Below are positions 1 to 6,978 of a DNA stretch of 21,871 bases, one piece after another. The position numbers and the translations under genes are program-made. Source of the stretch: Candidatus Falkowbacteria bacterium UBA917 (GTDB lineage Bacteria; Patescibacteriota; Patescibacteriia; Patescibacteriales; Patescibacteriaceae). Each line of letters opens with the position of its first letter. The first letter of the stretch is position 1. The DNA lies in NCBI GenBank assembly GCA_002293855.1, contig DBEB01000025.1, forward strand, positions 1-21,871. The letters are read 5' to 3'. The notes under the pieces are model-generated. The model ran no database searches and was not told the origin of the DNA. It was given only the letters and a program-made list of their open reading frames with translations.

Positions 1-527
1 ATATTGGGCAGAGTAATTTTTTGATTTGTTTTAATTTGTCCATTGGAGTAGTTGTCTAAGTACTCACGATTCCTTCTTACTGTTATACCTAGTGGTATGT
101 ACGCTCTCGCTCTTTCAATTAAAATATCTTGATTCAAGGTAAAGTGAGCACCTATTTCTGTTGGTAAAGTGTCGTTAATAAAAAAACTTAAAAATTTATT
201 CACTTGCGCCCAATCACAACGGGAACCTTGTCCAGTAAAACCACTATTAACATAGGATTTTAAAGTTTCATCCATGTCAGAATAAGTATCTGTCATCATG
301 GTTTGGAATGATTTTTTTTCCTCTTCACTTATATTTTCGTCATTCAGTACTTCCGAATAAACATTTTCAAAATCAAAATCAGAAAGAAGTTTTTCTCTTA
401 TTTTTTCTAAACTTGCCATTTTTGGATTATTTAGTAATTTTGACCACATTTCTTTTGCTAAAGGAGCTCCAAAATTAGCAGTAAAACCTGCACCTGTCAG
501 CAAAATATTTTTCTTAAAATTTGTCAT
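1..527 (-). CDS. SIR2-like domain protein, N-terminal part (runs off window)
   Basis: An open frame of 175 codons reads leftward from ATG at 527-525 to the window edge with no stop, so the C-terminal part is missing. The N-terminus has ILLTGAGFTANFGAPLAKEMW-like residues (about 8-28), the glycine-rich NAD-binding start of SIR2-like proteins. Near residues 132-142 is FTLNQDILIER, which matches the F-T-x-N-x-D-x-x-x-E motif of the SIR2_2 branch. Known members of this branch often deplete NAD in anti-phage defence (for example DSR, Thoeris ThsA or SIR2-HerA types), but the family alone does not prove that here. An SD-like GGAAGGA inside the 3' end of murF, 8-14 nt upstream, supports the start. 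It begins 4 bp after the murF stop and probably shares the dcw transcript. It is visibly AT-richer than murF (two sampled lines have 23-30% GC), suggesting transfer. Effector or sensor domains would lie off-window. Confidence 0.8.
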   Translation of the reverse strand, partial: MTNFKKNILLTGAGFTANFGAPLAKEMWSKLLNNPKMASLEKIREKLLSDFDFENVYSEVLNDENISEEEKKSFQTMMTDTYSDMDETLKSYVNSGFTGQGSRCDWAQVNKFLSFFINDTLPTEIGAHFTLNQDILIERARAYIPLGITVRRNREYLDNYSNGQIKTNQKITLPN

Positions 528-531
528 AACT

Positions 532-1833
532 CTACTTATCCTTCCACTCCCCACTCTGCCTAACCAGCACCTCACTGGCCTGACTAGCATCAGCCAAGAT
601 CCCTAGTACCACCTTCTCCATCCGCGTACCCTGTGAACCTTTGACTAACACTAGATCACCATCACCGAGTTCTTTGGCCAGTAACTCCACAATCTCTTGA
701 TGATTATTACAGTGATAAATATGTTTCTCAGATAAGCCCTCTTTGCGCGCTGCCACACTGATATAGAGTGACTCCTCGCCCAGCACCACCAAGCGAACAT
801 TTTTTAGCTCAGCCGCTTTTTTGCCGACTGCTGAATGCTCAGCCTTACTATCCTCACCGAGTTCCAGCATATCACCGAGCACTAACCACTGTCGCTTGAT
901 ACCCGGTAAATCAAAATTATCAATCGTCTCCAGCGCCGAAATCGTCGCCTGTGTTGAAGCGTTATAAGTATCATCAATAATCATCGCGCCATTAATACCA
1001 GAGAGCAACTTCATACGTCCCGCGGCTGTCCGGAAGCTTCGCAAAGCCTCACTGACCTCAATGCCATTGAGACCATAAGCAAAGCCCACGCTCGCGGCCG
1101 CTAGCGCCGCGTACACCGCCGGCTTACTCAGCGCTCCATCGAGCAAGACTGGGATATAGGCATCCTGATATTTAATTTTAAAACTCAGTCCACTGAGATT
1201 TTTGAGTTCTCGTTCACCGTCAAAGCTATAAGCGAGATTATGAGCGCTCACCAAAGCCTCTTTGCCAAAGCCATAACCAAAGACTCGCTGATCATGAATC
1301 CGCTCACCAATCTCCGCAATCTTGTCATTGTCATAATTCAAAATCGCAAAACCAGAGTTATCAAGGGTATCCAAAATCTTGCGCTTTTCTTGTTTGATCT
1401 TGTCCGCAGTTCCAAAATTAGCAATATGCGCCACACCGATATCCGTAATCACCGCCGCATTGAGTTTGACTATTGAGTTCAGATAATCCATATCGCCAGG
1501 CTGATCCACACCCATTTCCAAAACCAAAAACTCCGGATAATTTTTATCTCGTTTAATAAGCAGTACCACCGCAGACATCATCACAGTTAGCCAGCCGAGT
1601 AACGACTTGCCCTGTGACTTAGCTCCGATAATGGTGAGTGGCAAGCCTAGCTCATTGTTATAATTCTTGATATTGGACCTAGTTTTAAACTTAGTCGCGA
1701 GCACCACCCCGATTGCGTCTTTGGCACTAGTTTTACCAACTGAACCGGTAATACCAACAATCTTTGGCTTATATTTAAACAAAACAAGCCGTGCGAGTAG
1801 CTTTAATTTTAATTGTAAAATCTTTCTAAACAT
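532..1833 (-). CDS. murF: UDP-N-acetylmuramoyl-tripeptide--D-alanyl-D-alanine ligase MurF
   Basis: Cytoplasmic Mur ligase that adds D-Ala-D-Ala to UDP-MurNAc-tripeptide using ATP, the last soluble step of peptidoglycan precursor synthesis. The P-loop GITGSVGKTS lies at residues 27-36, NYNNELGLPLT at 58-67, EMGVDQPGD at 106-114, the ITDIGVAHIANFG block at 129-141, an EK pair near 149-150, DDTYNAS at 287-293 and GDMLELG at 320-326. Length (433 aa) is normal. Residues 76-94 form a hydrophobic stretch before the EMG motif; I associate this variant with Patescibacteria MurF. It may place the enzyme at the membrane. The ATG lies 6 bp after the ftsI stop, so it is last of the recognisable dcw genes. 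Stop is TAG. Confidence 0.95.
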   Translation of the reverse strand: MFRKILQLKLKLLARLVLFKYKPKIVGITGSVGKTSAKDAIGVVLATKFKTRSNIKNYNNELGLPLTIIGAKSQGKSLLGWLTVMMSAVVLLIKRDKNYPEFLVLEMGVDQPGDMDYLNSIVKLNAAVITDIGVAHIANFGTADKIKQEKRKILDTLDNSGFAILNYDNDKIAEIGERIHDQRVFGYGFGKEALVSAHNLAYSFDGERELKNLSGLSFKIKYQDAYIPVLLDGALSKPAVYAALAAASVGFAYGLNGIEVSEALRSFRTAAGRMKLLSGINGAMIIDDTYNASTQATISALETIDNFDLPGIKRQWLVLGDMLELGEDSKAEHSAVGKKAAELKNVRLVVLGEESLYISVAARKEGLSEKHIYHCNNHQEIVELLAKELGDGDLVLVKGSQGTRMEKVVLGILADASQASEVLVRQSGEWKDK

Positions 1834-1839
1834 ATACTC

Positions 1840-3918
1840 TTAACGCCTATTTTCTGGCACTTGCCAATATTTAAGAATAAATTCGTTCATTTGTCTAGCG
1901 ATTGGCACCGCTGTCGATTCGGCATACTCAAAGCCTCGGGGCCTCGCTACCCTGACCAAAATCACAAATTTTGGGTCATCAGCCGGCGCATAACCCACAA
2001 AAGTATGGTTATAGAGATTACTCCAAGCCGCCGCTCTTTGGTCATAGATCTGAGCTGTACCAGTTTTACCAGCAATATAATAACCAGGCATCTTTAAAGT
2101 TCGATAAGACTTACCGTCATCAACTACTCGGATCAACATACTCGTCACCATCGCCGCCGCCTCTGGACTGATCACTTGCCTCGGTTCAGTGATTGGCGTG
2201 GTCAAGACATCGCCGTCGGCTTTACGGATCTCTTTGACAATATTAGGCTTGACCAGCTTACCGCCATTAGCCAAAGTCGCAAAACCAGTAATCACCTGAA
2301 TCGGTGTCGCTGACAAACCCTGACCAAAGGAGGCAGTCGCTGCACTAATCTCCTTAATTTTTTTAGTCGTTAAGTTAGCAATACTACCCTTGGACTCACC
2401 CTCCAGTTCAATGCCGGTTTTCTCACCAAAACCAAAGGCTTTGACATATTCAGCAAAACGCTCCTTGCCAATCGTGCGCATCGCATAAATCGCACCGGTA
2501 TTGAGCGACTTTTCCAGCACCTGAGTCATGTTTTGCGTGCCGTGAGCACCTTTACTAGAGAAATCCGAATTACCAATCGGCTTTGGCCAACCCTCTACCA
2601 TCATCTGCCCCGGATCGTTATAAACACTACTAGGATTTATTTTGCCGTCATTGATCGCTGCCGCCATAGTAATCGGCTTAAAGACTGAGCCCGGCTCATA
2701 AGCATCAAAGATGGCTGGATTATTGAGCAGCGCGCCATCCTTCACTTGATTATAGTTATTGGGATCAAAACCTGGATAAGACGCCATAGCCAGAATCCCA
2801 CCAGTCTTGGGCTCCATCACGATAATCGTCGCTGAGTCCGCGCTATAAGCCTCCACTGCTTTTTTGACGAGACCGGCCGCCTGAAACTGCATCGAGCGAT
2901 CAATGGTCATCACTAGATCATCACCATTTTTTTTCTCTTCGTGCTGACGGTCAAGCACAATCAAAGTTCCACCAGCCCCTCGCTCACCCTGCACTTCACC
3001 TTGACGGCCAGCCAGCTCCTCATCAAAAAAGCCTTCGAGGCCATAACGACCATGACGAGTTAAAACGCCATTTTCCTCAGTCTTTTCATTGTCTGTATAA
3101 CCAAGTACATGGCAAGCCAGTTCATTATCAATATAATAACGGTAATATTCACTCTGATAACCAATACCAGCATAGATCAGCGGCACTAGAGCGCCGTTGT
3201 CAGTGCGGTAAATTTTATTATTCTCAATCTTGAGCTCATCTGGATCAAGGCCAGCGTTTTGCCAGAGATCAGACATCAGCGCCAGATGAAACTGCTTGGC
3301 TAATTCTGCATCAACTTTTTTTTCAAGCAGTTCGTAAGGGTCATTGGGTCGTGACAAACGAGCCTCCAAATCATTATAAACTTCTTGTTTTTTAGCCTCG
3401 ATCAAAGCCTGTCTTTTTTGTTTGCGCGCTTCTTGGTAACCATAGTCAGCGAGCAACTGGCGATGAGCCGCTCGAATCTCTGCTTCTGGTCGACCAGCTT
3501 GGTTAAGAGCCTGCATCAAGCTTTCTTCGTCTTGTTTGTCGAGCAGCTTATCGACTTCTTTTTGGATGCTATCTGCCCGGAAAAATTCATAGACCTTATC
3601 AATCACTCTTTTTTTATCTTCCAGATCCTTGGGCACCGCAAAAATAGCAATATATTCTTTGTTAGTAGCGAGTGGATACAGACCGTCCTCCTTAGTCCGA
3701 TCACTCAAATAAATCTTGCCCCGCTCTGGCTCAATCTTAGTATTAACTTTGTGCATACTAGCCGCTCGGGCCGTATAATAATCACCTCTGATAACTTGTA
3801 AATAAGCCACTTTCAAAGCTAGAGCCAGAGCCAATAAAAAAACAACCGCAACCAAAAAATTGATGCGATCTTGCTTATTACCCGTCCTCCTACTGACCCT
3901 AGACTGCGCTCCCACCAT
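1840..3918 (-). CDS. ftsI: Penicillin-binding protein, FtsI/PBP2-type transpeptidase
   Basis: Class B penicillin-binding protein that cross-links peptidoglycan, most likely at the division septum given its dcw position. There is a short basic cytoplasmic start, one membrane segment at about 20-42, a pedestal/dimerisation region and a C-terminal transpeptidase. Active-site motifs are complete: SVFK at 411-414, SLN at 471-473 and KTGTA at 618-622. The protein is longer (692 aa) than the usual 550-600 because a charged, Lys/Glu/Gln-rich, predicted helical stretch fills about residues 100-235 within the pedestal. The ATG follows the ftsL stop by 3 bp. A role in elongation (PBP2) instead of septation cannot be excluded from sequence alone, but no PASTA domain is seen. 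Confidence 0.93.
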   Translation of the reverse strand: MVGAQSRVSRRTGNKQDRINFLVAVVFLLALALALKVAYLQVIRGDYYTARAASMHKVNTKIEPERGKIYLSDRTKEDGLYPLATNKEYIAIFAVPKDLEDKKRVIDKVYEFFRADSIQKEVDKLLDKQDEESLMQALNQAGRPEAEIRAAHRQLLADYGYQEARKQKRQALIEAKKQEVYNDLEARLSRPNDPYELLEKKVDAELAKQFHLALMSDLWQNAGLDPDELKIENNKIYRTDNGALVPLIYAGIGYQSEYYRYYIDNELACHVLGYTDNEKTEENGVLTRHGRYGLEGFFDEELAGRQGEVQGERGAGGTLIVLDRQHEEKKNGDDLVMTIDRSMQFQAAGLVKKAVEAYSADSATIIVMEPKTGGILAMASYPGFDPNNYNQVKDGALLNNPAIFDAYEPGSVFKPITMAAAINDGKINPSSVYNDPGQMMVEGWPKPIGNSDFSSKGAHGTQNMTQVLEKSLNTGAIYAMRTIGKERFAEYVKAFGFGEKTGIELEGESKGSIANLTTKKIKEISAATASFGQGLSATPIQVITGFATLANGGKLVKPNIVKEIRKADGDVLTTPITEPRQVISPEAAAMVTSMLIRVVDDGKSYRTLKMPGYYIAGKTGTAQIYDQRAAAWSNLYNHTFVGYAPADDPKFVILVRVARPRGFEYAESTAVPIARQMNEFILKYWQVPENRR

Positions 3919-3921
3919 AAA

Positions 3922-4233
3922 TTATTTCTTAGCCACCGCTGTATTGACTGGATTAATATAGCTAATCTCTCCCAAGGGGACCAAACCCAGCTCAGTCGCC
4001 CGCTGAGTCAAATAAGCATAAGAGCGGATATTATTAATCTTAACCTCCAAGCTCTTATTATCTCTTTTGATATCTTCTAATTTCCCTTTGTAATCAGCTA
4101 GTGCAAAGCCGGCAATCGACAAACTGTTAACCGCAAAAATATACAGAGCCATCAAAACCAAAACCAAAGCTCCAATCGACTTATTAATTGACTTGAGATT
4201 AATTTGTTTTTTACTCGACTCTTGATAGCTCAT
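3922..4233 (-). CDS. ftsL: FtsL-like small division protein
   Basis: A 103-residue bitopic protein: polar N-terminus, one membrane segment at about 19-45 and then a charged, coiled-coil-like stretch at about 48-72. It ends with a short tail containing ATELGLVPLGE, which resembles the A-x-E-L-G-M/L tail of FtsL. FtsL proteins bridge FtsB/FtsI at the septum and are poorly conserved, so assignment rests mainly on topology, size and its place between rsmH and ftsI. Its ATG overlaps the rsmH stop as ATGA, implying translational coupling. Stop is TAA. Confidence 0.8.
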   Translation of the reverse strand: MSYQESSKKQINLKSINKSIGALVLVLMALYIFAVNSLSIAGFALADYKGKLEDIKRDNKSLEVKINNIRSYAYLTQRATELGLVPLGEISYINPVNTAVAKK

Positions 4234-5174
4234 AATTTTTGCGCAACGCGTAATTTAGCACTTCTTGATCTGGGATTATTATTTAATTCTTCGTCACTCG
4301 CTGTTTGTGGTCGCTTGGTGATAATTTTTAATCGTGCCCGATGACCGCAAACACAAGTCGGTAACTTCGGTGGGCACAGACAGTCTTTGGACTCGAGGAC
4401 CATAAACTGTTTGACGATCCGGTCCTCTAGACTATGAAAGCTCACTGCGACTAGTCGTCCACCAGGTTTCAAAATCTCTAGCGCATCAGCGAGTACCACT
4501 CGCAAATTTTCTAACTCGCCGTTGGTCTCGATCCGCAAAGCTTGAAAAGTTCTGGTAGCAAAATGCAAGCGACGATCGTTTTTGTAGATAGCTGGCACCG
4601 CAGTAGCAATCGTCTCCACTAGCTCGGCCACTGTTGTAATTCTACTTTCTCTACGCCTCTCTATAATGGCTTTGGCAATACGACCAGCATAGTTTTCTTC
4701 ACCATAGTCACGGAGCACCCTGATGAGCTCAGGCTCTGTATAGTCATTAACTATCGCTTCGGTTTGACCAGACTCATCACTAGCATCAAAAGCCATATTG
4801 AGCCCCGCTTGACCATTAAAAGAAAAACCTCGCTCTAGATCAGATAACTGCGCCGATGACAGGCCCAAGTCCATCACTATGCCATCAAACAAAAGATCTG
4901 GATACAATTCAGACACGACCGCTTTAATATTTTTAAAATTACTATGAACAGTTTTAATCTGTGGCAAGCCCCGCTCGAGCTTGATCTGCTCCATATTGGC
5001 AATCGCTGCTGGGTCAAGGTCAGTAGCTAGCACCAAGCCCTCAACACCGACTGCTGCGGCTAGAGCTAAGCTATACCCGCCCCCTCCCAAGGTGCAGTCG
5101 ATGTATTTTTGAGCCTGTCGTGGCGCTAGAGCTGCCAAAACCTCAGTAAGCATTACCGGAATATGTGTATACAT
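4230..5174 (-). CDS. rsmH: 16S rRNA (cytosine1402-N4)-methyltransferase RsmH
   Basis: SAM-dependent methylation of C1402 in the ribosomal P site. Seen: HIPVMLTEVL at residues 4-13, the SAM-binding YIDCTLGGGGYS at 24-35, ATDLDPAA, DGIVMDLGLSSAQL, the RGFSF block, VSFHSLEDRIVK, and a C-terminal CLCPP...CVCG cysteine pair region ending in NNNPRSRSAKLRVA, all hallmarks of the family. Length 314 aa is usual. The ATG starts 1 bp after the mraZ stop (TAG-T-ATG) and the TGA stop overlaps the ftsL start, so this is a tightly coupled operon. TGA here is a true stop, which argues against a recoded lineage such as Gracilibacteria. Confidence 0.97.
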   Translation of the reverse strand: MYTHIPVMLTEVLAALAPRQAQKYIDCTLGGGGYSLALAAAVGVEGLVLATDLDPAAIANMEQIKLERGLPQIKTVHSNFKNIKAVVSELYPDLLFDGIVMDLGLSSAQLSDLERGFSFNGQAGLNMAFDASDESGQTEAIVNDYTEPELIRVLRDYGEENYAGRIAKAIIERRRESRITTVAELVETIATAVPAIYKNDRRLHFATRTFQALRIETNGELENLRVVLADALEILKPGGRLVAVSFHSLEDRIVKQFMVLESKDCLCPPKLPTCVCGHRARLKIITKRPQTASDEELNNNPRSRSAKLRVAQKL

Positions 5175-5175
5175 A

Positions 5176-5619
5176 CTAGGCGCTCACTGCCTCCAAAGCC
5201 TCAGCAATTTCATTACTGGACTTGTCGGTCTTACGTTTATAGGCTTGCCAAGCAGCTTCGTCCCAGATCTCCAAACGACTATAGAGACCAGCGATGACTA
5301 CTTTTTTGGCTAGCCCCGCAAAACTACGGAGATACTCCGGCAGCATCACTCTGCCCTGAGCATCAAATTCCAAATCCATCGCCCCCGCCAAAAAGTGACG
5401 AGCGAGAGCCCGATCATTTGCCTTGTTAAACGGCAAAGCAGCCAAGCGCTCAGCGATCTTGGACCATTCTTTTTTGGTATAAAGGAACAAACAATTATCC
5501 AAGCCCTTTGTCACCACTGCACCCCCTTTGAGTGCCGCACGAAACTTGGTAGGAATAGCCATTCTACCTTTGTCATCCAAACTGTGATTATACTCACCGA
5601 TAAACATAAATTTCCCCAC
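5176..5619 (-). CDS. mraZ: Division/cell wall cluster transcriptional repressor MraZ
   Basis: DNA-binding protein with two SpoVT/AbrB-like halves: FIGEYNHSLDDKGRMAIPTKFR region at about 6-28 and a second MDLEFDAQGRVMLPEYLR region at about 81-98. Known members bind GTGGG repeats in front of their own operon and repress it. Two starts are possible. The GTG at 5619 gives 147 aa and has AGGAG (5633-5629) 9 nt upstream. The ATG at 5607 gives 143 aa and the classical M-F-x-G-E-Y beginning but has only GGGG close by. I list the longer form because of the Shine-Dalgarno spacing. It is the first gene of the dcw operon. Confidence 0.95.
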   Translation of the reverse strand: MGKFMFIGEYNHSLDDKGRMAIPTKFRAALKGGAVVTKGLDNCLFLYTKKEWSKIAERLAALPFNKANDRALARHFLAGAMDLEFDAQGRVMLPEYLRSFAGLAKKVVIAGLYSRLEIWDEAAWQAYKRKTDKSSNEIAEALEAVSA

Positions 5620-5676
5620 TTTTTACCACTCCTCCCCCCATATCTACATTTTATCCCACTTTGAGCCTTAGGTCAA
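5614..5676 (-). promoter_or_regulatory. mraZ/dcw promoter with MraZ-type operator repeats
   Basis: The minus strand has TTGACC (5676-5671), a 17-bp spacer and TAAAAT (5653-5648), a strong sigma70-type promoter with transcription expected to start near 5641. G-rich units recur on a 10-bp grid: AGTGGGATAA from 5660, TGGGGGGAGG from 5640, AGTGGTAAAA from 5630 and AGTGGGGAAA from 5620. This fits the known MraZ box (GTGGG-type units with 5-bp spacers) and implies autorepression of the dcw operon. The last unit overlaps the GTG start of mraZ. Confidence 0.8.
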
Positions 5677-5730
5677 TTGACCAAGTCCCAAAAACAAAGG
5701 CTTTTTGATCAAATCCCTGCAGACAATAAA

Positions 5731-5758
5731 AAACAGCCCGGTTATTCACAGGCTGTTT
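5731..5758 (-). terminator. Intrinsic terminator after tsaB
   Basis: On the minus strand AAACAGCC (5758-5751) pairs with GGCTGTTT (5738-5731) around a 12-nt loop and is followed by further T residues. It lies 21 bp after the tsaB stop and ends the M23-tsaB transcription unit before the mraZ promoter. Confidence 0.85.
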
Positions 5759-5778
5759 AATTAATTGTCTATTTTAGC

Positions 5779-6138
5779 TTATTTTCCACCAATCTTTGGC
5801 TCTCCTTTGTAGATCGGATCGATGATAGCAAGGCCCTTGGCCTTCATCGCAAAGCCAGAATTATCACGCACCGGTATACCATAAGCATACCCAAGCGCAT
5901 TGGCCGTCACTATCCCTAGTCGCAAACTACTAAAAGACCCCTCACCATTGACCACTTCGATCGCTTCTAGGTCTTTCATCTTTTGCTTGTGCTTTTTTAA
6001 AAAATCTTCAATAGTAGGCAGCAACAACTCCGCCTGATTACGTTCAGTCGGGATCTCTAAACTAGCCTTAATCTGACCACTAGCAAGCAGCGCCAAATTA
6101 ATTTGATTAGCACCAGTTGTATCAATTACCAAAATCAT
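5779..6138 (-). CDS. tsaB: Short TsaB-like tRNA t6A threonylcarbamoyl complex subunit
   Basis: Matches the N-terminal half of TsaB/YeaZ, the ASKHA-fold partner of TsaD in making N6-threonylcarbamoyladenosine at position 37 of tRNAs. Seen: MILVIDTTGANQINLALL at the start and GEGSFSSLRLGIVTANALG at about 70-88, equivalent to the G-P-G-S-F-T-G-L-R-x-G dimer helix region of TsaB. At 119 aa it lacks the second ASKHA lobe of the usual ~220 aa protein. There is no frameshifted remainder between its stop and the terminator 21 bp on, so the short form is probably native. Short TsaB forms are, to my knowledge, usual in Patescibacteria. It has its own promoter. Confidence 0.82.
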   Translation of the reverse strand: MILVIDTTGANQINLALLASGQIKASLEIPTERNQAELLLPTIEDFLKKHKQKMKDLEAIEVVNGEGSFSSLRLGIVTANALGYAYGIPVRDNSGFAMKAKGLAIIDPIYKGEPKIGGK

Positions 6139-6174
6139 ATGCGCTCATTCTAGCTTATCATTAGTCTTTGTCAA
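6139..6174 (-). promoter_or_regulatory. tsaB promoter, near-leaderless
   Basis: The minus strand has TTGACA (6174-6169), a 16-bp spacer and TAGAAT (6152-6147). Only 8 nt separate the -10 box from the tsaB ATG at 6138, so the transcript would have a leader of about 1-3 nt. The -35 box lies in the last codons of the upstream peptidase gene. No Shine-Dalgarno site is present. Confidence 0.7.
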
Positions 6175-6901
6175 TTAGCTTAACTGGATCAAGCCACTGG
6201 GCTAGTTGTTGCTCCGTCGCCACATAACCCGCGAGCACCGTCGCCGTGCCACGATGAATCCCGAGATGCAGATGTTTACGTTCACCGTCCGTTTCTCTAC
6301 TAAACCCTTGACCTAAAGTCGCCACTTGTTCGCCCACTTGTACACTCTCGCCTAGCTTCTTGGTTATACTAGCTAGACTCAGATGTCCATAGAGCACCGT
6401 TACTGCTTCTTTATTTATCTCGCAACTCGTGATTAACAGCCCACCGTAACCACTCACCCATTTGACTAGCTTGACTTCACCAGCGCAAATCGCCGTTACC
6501 GGCAGACTCTGATCCTCTTCACCGGCTTTAATCTCAAAATCCACTCCACTGTGATAACCGACAAAACGCTCAGGCTGGACTGGTGAATCACTAGGACTGA
6601 CCCTGATCCCAAAAGGCTTCTTGGTCACGCGAGCTTGCGCGTCCGCTAGCGGCCAAGCTAGTTTAACTTCCAAATCATGACTAGCTTGATCATTAGACTT
6701 ATCATCTTCACTAGTCTCAACTGGACAAGCTGCAAATTCACAACTTGGAGCCACTCGACCCACCGCTGAGCCGTCTGGACAGAGCCTTGCTTCTTCAGTG
6801 CAAGCTCTAGACTGTTCTGGCTCAGCTCTCATCTGCCAACAAATCCAAGCTACAGCCAAAGTTAGTATTATTAAAATAATTATCAATTTCTTATTAATCA
6901 T
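6161..6901 (-). CDS. Membrane-anchored M23-family peptidase
   Basis: Predicted zinc metallo-endopeptidase of the LytM/M23 type that cuts peptidoglycan peptide bridges outside the cell. An N-terminal hydrophobic anchor (about 5-23) is followed by a Cys-rich segment with ACTEEARLCPDGSAVGR and CEFAACP. The M23 core has HSGVD (HxxxD, about residues 117-121), YGHLS (His about 173) and HLH (about 210-212), so the zinc ligands appear intact. Counting is from the ATG at 6901; a TTG one codon upstream (6904) is possible but the ATG is favoured because the -10 box sits exactly 6 nt before it. It lies 22 bp upstream of tsaB. A wall-remodelling role next to the dcw cluster is inference. Confidence 0.85.
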   Translation of the reverse strand: MINKKLIIILIILTLAVAWICWQMRAEPEQSRACTEEARLCPDGSAVGRVAPSCEFAACPVETSEDDKSNDQASHDLEVKLAWPLADAQARVTKKPFGIRVSPSDSPVQPERFVGYHSGVDFEIKAGEEDQSLPVTAICAGEVKLVKWVSGYGGLLITSCEINKEAVTVLYGHLSLASITKKLGESVQVGEQVATLGQGFSRETDGERKHLHLGIHRGTATVLAGYVATEQQLAQWLDPVKLIDKD

Positions 6902-6916
6902 CAATTAATCATAGCA
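6902..6916 (-). promoter_or_regulatory. Extended -10 promoter of the M23 gene, leaderless
   Basis: The minus strand reads TGC-TATGAT (TG at 6916-6915, -10 at 6913-6908), followed by 6 nt and the ATG at 6901. Transcription would start at or next to the A of ATG. No convincing -35 box is seen, as is usual for extended -10 promoters. Confidence 0.6.
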
Positions 6917-6938
6917 CTTTCAAGAAGTCGCAAGCAAA

Positions 6939-6967
6939 TAAAAAAGTCCCGGATTATTCCGAGACTT
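6939..6967 (-). terminator. Intrinsic terminator of the lipoprotein gene
   Basis: On the minus strand AAGTCTCGGA (6967-6958) pairs with TCCGGGACTT (6953-6944) around a 4-nt loop, followed by a T run. It lies 11 bp after the stop of the lipoprotein gene, which is therefore its own transcription unit. Confidence 0.88.
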
Positions 6968-6978
6968 CATTTGCAAAG

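Noticed and set aside
3385..3801. 138-codon plus-strand open frame opposite ftsI
   Set aside because: Lies wholly inside a well-conserved gene, with no start signals and a product typical of antisense reading.
4230..4233. TGA recoded as glycine
   Set aside because: TGA ends rsmH exactly at its conserved C-terminus and overlaps the ftsL start, so TGA is a stop here.
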